NCBI GenBank assembly: GCA_028709355.1
Contig: JAQVXF010000059.1
Location: 1 to 6,840 of the forward strand
Source of the DNA: Syntrophomonas sp.
Lineage (GTDB): Bacteria > Bacillota > Syntrophomonadia > Syntrophomonadales > Syntrophomonadaceae
Reading direction: 5' to 3'
DNA: 6,840 nt
A program made the position numbers and the translations under genes. Within the stretch, counting starts at the first letter, position 1. Each line of letters opens with the position of its first letter. This document shows, one piece after another, positions 5,079 through 6,840 of the stretch. The notes beneath the pieces are model-generated. The model saw only the letters and a list, made by a program, of their open reading frames with translations. It was not told the DNA's origin and ran no database searches.

Positions 5079-6106
5079 GCCTCATTATCCGCAGGGATGG
5101 CGTTCTTGGCAGCGATCTTGGCCTTGATCCTTTCCACGCATATATCATAGATCTGAGGATTATTTTTAAGATAGTCCTTGGCGTTTTCGCGCCCCTGGCC
5201 CATCCGCTCCCCTTCAAATGAATACCAGGAACCACTCTTCTGGATAACGTCCAGATCGGCGCCCATATCCAGGACGTCTCCCTCCTTGGAAATACCAGTG
5301 CCGTACATTATGTCAAACTCGGTAGTCTTGAAAGGTGGTGCCACCTTGTTCTTGACTACCTTGACCTTGGTGCGGGTGCCTACCTGCTCGGTGCCCTGCT
5401 TGATGGACTCGGATTTCCTGACCTCCAGGCGCAGGGACGAATAGAACTTCAGGGCGCGTCCGCCGGTGGTGGTCTCCGGGTTGCCATAGATGACGCCTAT
5501 CTTTTCCCGGATCTGGTTGATAAATATTACCACCGCGTTGGACTTGCTGATATGGGCGGTCAGTTTTCTCAACGCCTGGGACATGAGCCGGGCTTGCAGA
5601 CCGACGTGGCTGTCGCCCATTTCTCCCTCGATCTCGGCGCGGGGTACCAGAGCCGCCACGGAGTCGATAACCACCACGTCGATGGCCGAACTCCTTACCA
5701 GGGCCTCAGCGATCTCCAGGGCTTGTTCCCCGTTATCAGGTTGAGCGACCAGCAGGTTGTTTATATCAACTCCCAGACGACGGGCATAAAGTGGATCCAG
5801 GGCGTGCTCGGCATCAATGAAGGCCGCCATCCCTCCTTCCTTCTGCGCTTGGGCGATAGCGTGCAGGGCCACCGTGGTTTTGCCGGAAGACTCCGGTCCG
5901 AATATCTCCACTACCCTGCCCCGGGGCAGTCCCCCCACGCCCAGGGCCATATCCAATGAAATACAACCGGTTGAGATCACGTCGATATTCATGGCTGCAT
6001 TCTCGCCCAATTTCATGATCGAGCCTTTGCCGAATTGCCTTTCTATGGTCTTGATGGTATTGTTCAGCGCATCGACCTTGTCCTGGTTAAGCTCCTTCGT
6101 TTCCAT
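5075..6106 (-). CDS. recA: Recombinase RecA
   Basis: RecA forms filaments on single-stranded DNA, carries out homologous pairing and strand exchange, and stimulates LexA self-cleavage in the SOS response. All hallmarks are present (numbered from the first ATG at 6109): Walker [10 protein letters not shown] (71-79), catalytic Glu in DAEHALD (E101), Walker B VVVIDS (145-150), loop L1 with [10 protein letters not shown] (161-170), and loop L2 with NQIREKIG...[15 protein letters not shown] (198-223). The C-terminal domain includes [16 protein letters not shown] (255-270). The length of 343-344 is normal and I see no intein or truncation. Two ATGs stand in tandem: AGGAGG (6119-6114) is 4 bases before the first (6109) and 7 before the second (6106), so I chose the second. 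The gene follows thpR but has its own promoter and LexA box. No recX follows. Confidence 0.98.
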   Translation of the reverse strand: METKELNQDKVDALNNTIKTIERQFGKGSIMKLGENAAMNIDVISTGCISLDMALGVGGLPRGRVVEIFGPESSGKTTVALHAIAQAQKEGGMAAFIDAEHALDPLYARRLGVDINNLLVAQPDNGEQALEIAEALVRSSAIDVVVIDSVAALVPRAEIEGEMGDSHVGLQARLMSQALRKLTAHISKSNAVVIFINQIREKIGVIYGNPETTTGGRALKFYSSLRLEVRKSESIKQGTEQVGTRTKVKVVKNKVAPPFKTTEFDIMYGTGISKEGDVLDMGADLDVIQKSGSWYSFEGERMGQGRENAKDYLKNNPQIYDICVERIKAKIAAKNAIPADNEA

Positions 6107-6119
6107 CATTTATCCTCCT

Positions 6120-6133
6120 CAAACATATGTTCG
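6120..6133 (-). promoter_or_regulatory. LexA (SOS) box of recA
   Basis: CGAACATATGTTTG (6133-6120) matches 13 of 14 bases of the Bacillus-type LexA/DinR site CGAACATATGTTCG. It lies directly after the predicted transcription start near 6136, and its last base is the first G of GAGGAGG. Bound LexA would block promoter escape, so recA should be SOS-induced and a LexA of Bacillus type should be encoded elsewhere. Confidence 0.88.
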
Positions 6134-6142
6134 CTTTAATAG

Positions 6143-6172
6143 ATTATAAGGCACCCGTTTTTACGGTGTCAA
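6143..6172 (-). promoter_or_regulatory. recA promoter, consensus -35 and -10
   Basis: TTGACA (6172-6167) and TATAAT (6148-6143) on the minus strand are both perfect sigma-A hexamers, separated by 18 bases. The promoter lies entirely in the 70-base gap between thpR and recA. With a start near 6136 the recA leader is only about 27-30 bases and consists almost wholly of the LexA box and the SD. Confidence 0.88.
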
Positions 6173-6179
6173 TACAAAA

Positions 6180-6740
6180 TTATCCTTTTAGGTAAAATGA
6201 GCCCATTTCCAGATATCTTGGTCCCGATTTGCCGATTTCGCTCATCATGAGCTGGAACTGATCAACTTTAAACCCGACCAGCTTGTCGCGGGCAGTTAGG
6301 AGCTCGATGGATTTCTGCATCTCCTTCAAGTTCTTCTCTGACCGGATCCTTCCCAAGGTTAGGTGGAATCGATGCTCCTTTTCGGGTTCATAGCCTAATT
6401 CACCCAGGTAGGCGTCAACCCGCTCTCCCAGGAAAGCCGCTTTGTCTAATTCGCCTTTGATGCCCAGCCATAGCACCCGGGGGCGCCGGCTGTTGGGAAA
6501 GTATCCCAGTCCTCCGGCTGACAGGTGGAAGGGAGGGGCCGATTCGCCCGCCAAGCTGAGTTGTTTATTAAGAGCAGGGAGTTCGGAGCCTGTGACTTCC
6601 CCCAGGAATTTGACCGTCAGATGATAGTTCTCATATTCGACCCACTTGACATCAGGTTGGCTGTGTCCCAATTGGTTCCGTATCATGCGGGCATGTTGTT
6701 TTACACTATCGGGCACTGCTACGGCGACGAACATCCTCAT
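6180..6740 (-). CDS. thpR: RNA 2',3'-cyclic phosphodiesterase (LigT/2H family)
   Basis: ThpR (formerly LigT) opens 2',3'-cyclic phosphates on RNA ends to 2'-phosphates and can ligate tRNA half-molecules in vitro; its cellular role in bacteria is not well defined. The protein is a bilobal 2H phosphoesterase with both signature motifs: HLTVKFLG (42-49) and HLTLGRI (128-134), numbered from ATG 6746. Other typical parts are the start MRMFVAVAVPD, a central PRVLWLGI, and a C-terminal FQLMMSEIGKSGPRYLEMGSF segment. ATG 6740 is preferred because AGGAGG (6753-6748) is 7 bases before it; ATG 6746 is only 1 base from the SD and ATG 6734 is 13 bases away. That gives 186 residues, normal for the family. 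It follows the CinA-like gene by 20 bases and is probably cotranscribed with it, an arrangement seen upstream of recA in Clostridia. Confidence 0.93.
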   Translation of the reverse strand: MRMFVAVAVPDSVKQHARMIRNQLGHSQPDVKWVEYENYHLTVKFLGEVTGSELPALNKQLSLAGESAPPFHLSAGGLGYFPNSRRPRVLWLGIKGELDKAAFLGERVDAYLGELGYEPEKEHRFHLTLGRIRSEKNLKEMQKSIELLTARDKLVGFKVDQFQLMMSEIGKSGPRYLEMGSFYLKG

Positions 6741-6760
6741 CCCCATTCCTCCTCGCCTCT

Positions 6761-6840
6761 TTATCGATGGTACTGCAGGTGCCGGCGCAATAGATCCAGG
6801 GCCGATTTGGCGGACAGGATACGTATCAGTTCCCGGTCCA
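6761..6840 (-). CDS. cinA: C-terminal end of a CinA-family protein (5' part outside the window)
   Basis: Only 25 complete codons before the TAA (6763-6761) are visible. The tail contains DRELIRILSAKSALDLLRR, which resembles the last helix of the CinA C-terminal domain (a nicotinamide mononucleotide deamidase in several bacteria), where R..AA..ALDLLRR is common. Position supports this: cinA often precedes thpR and recA in Firmicutes, and it is linked to competence in some. With so few residues the call rests largely on context. The thpR SD lies in the 20-base gap that follows. Confidence 0.68.
   Translation of the reverse strand, partial: DRELIRILSAKSALDLLRRHLQYHR

Noticed and set aside
5178..5959. 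Several plus-strand frames opposite recA
   Set aside because: They run antisense to highly conserved RecA motifs and have no own signals.
6152..6168. Imperfect hairpin CACCGT/ACGGGTG as a thpR terminator
   Set aside because: Short, bulged, lacks a following T-run on the minus strand, and lies within the recA promoter spacer.

Overview
The window is a compact block of chromosomal genes, all on the minus strand, from a spore-forming member of the Firmicutes. It is most likely one of the Clostridia with intermediate G+C (Syntrophomonas- or Desulfotomaculum-like; this placement is inference from gene content). The evidence is SpoVS, RNase Y and YmdB together, strong AGGAGG-type ribosome binding sites, a Bacillus-type LexA box before recA, and a sigma-H-like promoter before spoVS. 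No mobile element, CRISPR array, tRNA or rRNA gene is visible.

In the direction of transcription (high to low coordinates) the order is: the C-terminal end of a CinA-like gene (6761-6840, cut by the window), thpR (RNA 2',3'-cyclic phosphodiesterase), recA, an unusual 360-base gap with a possible small gene of unknown function, rny (RNase Y), ymdB (metallophosphodiesterase), spoVS, a PHP-domain phosphoesterase, and the N-terminal part of a secreted LysM-repeat protein (1-579, cut by the window). The order recA-rny-ymdB-spoVS is a well-known conserved neighbourhood in Firmicutes. No recX is present between recA and rny.

The block is divided into several transcription units. recA has its own consensus promoter and a LexA box just after the predicted start of transcription. 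The recA stop codon lies inside a second good promoter that can drive rny. That promoter overlaps the first arm of the presumed recA terminator, so only transcripts coming through recA could form the hairpin. rny ends in a strong hairpin enclosed by an outer inverted repeat. ymdB has an extended -10 promoter, spoVS has overlapping sigma-A and sigma-H candidates, and the spoVS transcript ends at a clear terminator. The PHP gene has a candidate promoter whose -10 box sits inside a 14-base palindrome.

Functionally the genes cover DNA repair and SOS response (recA, possibly cinA), RNA turnover and phosphodiester chemistry (rny, thpR, ymdB, PHP), sporulation (spoVS) and the cell wall (LysM). I found no undescribed multi-gene system. 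The points most worth checking are the rny translation start, where the best-placed codon is AUA, and the leader region between recA and rny.
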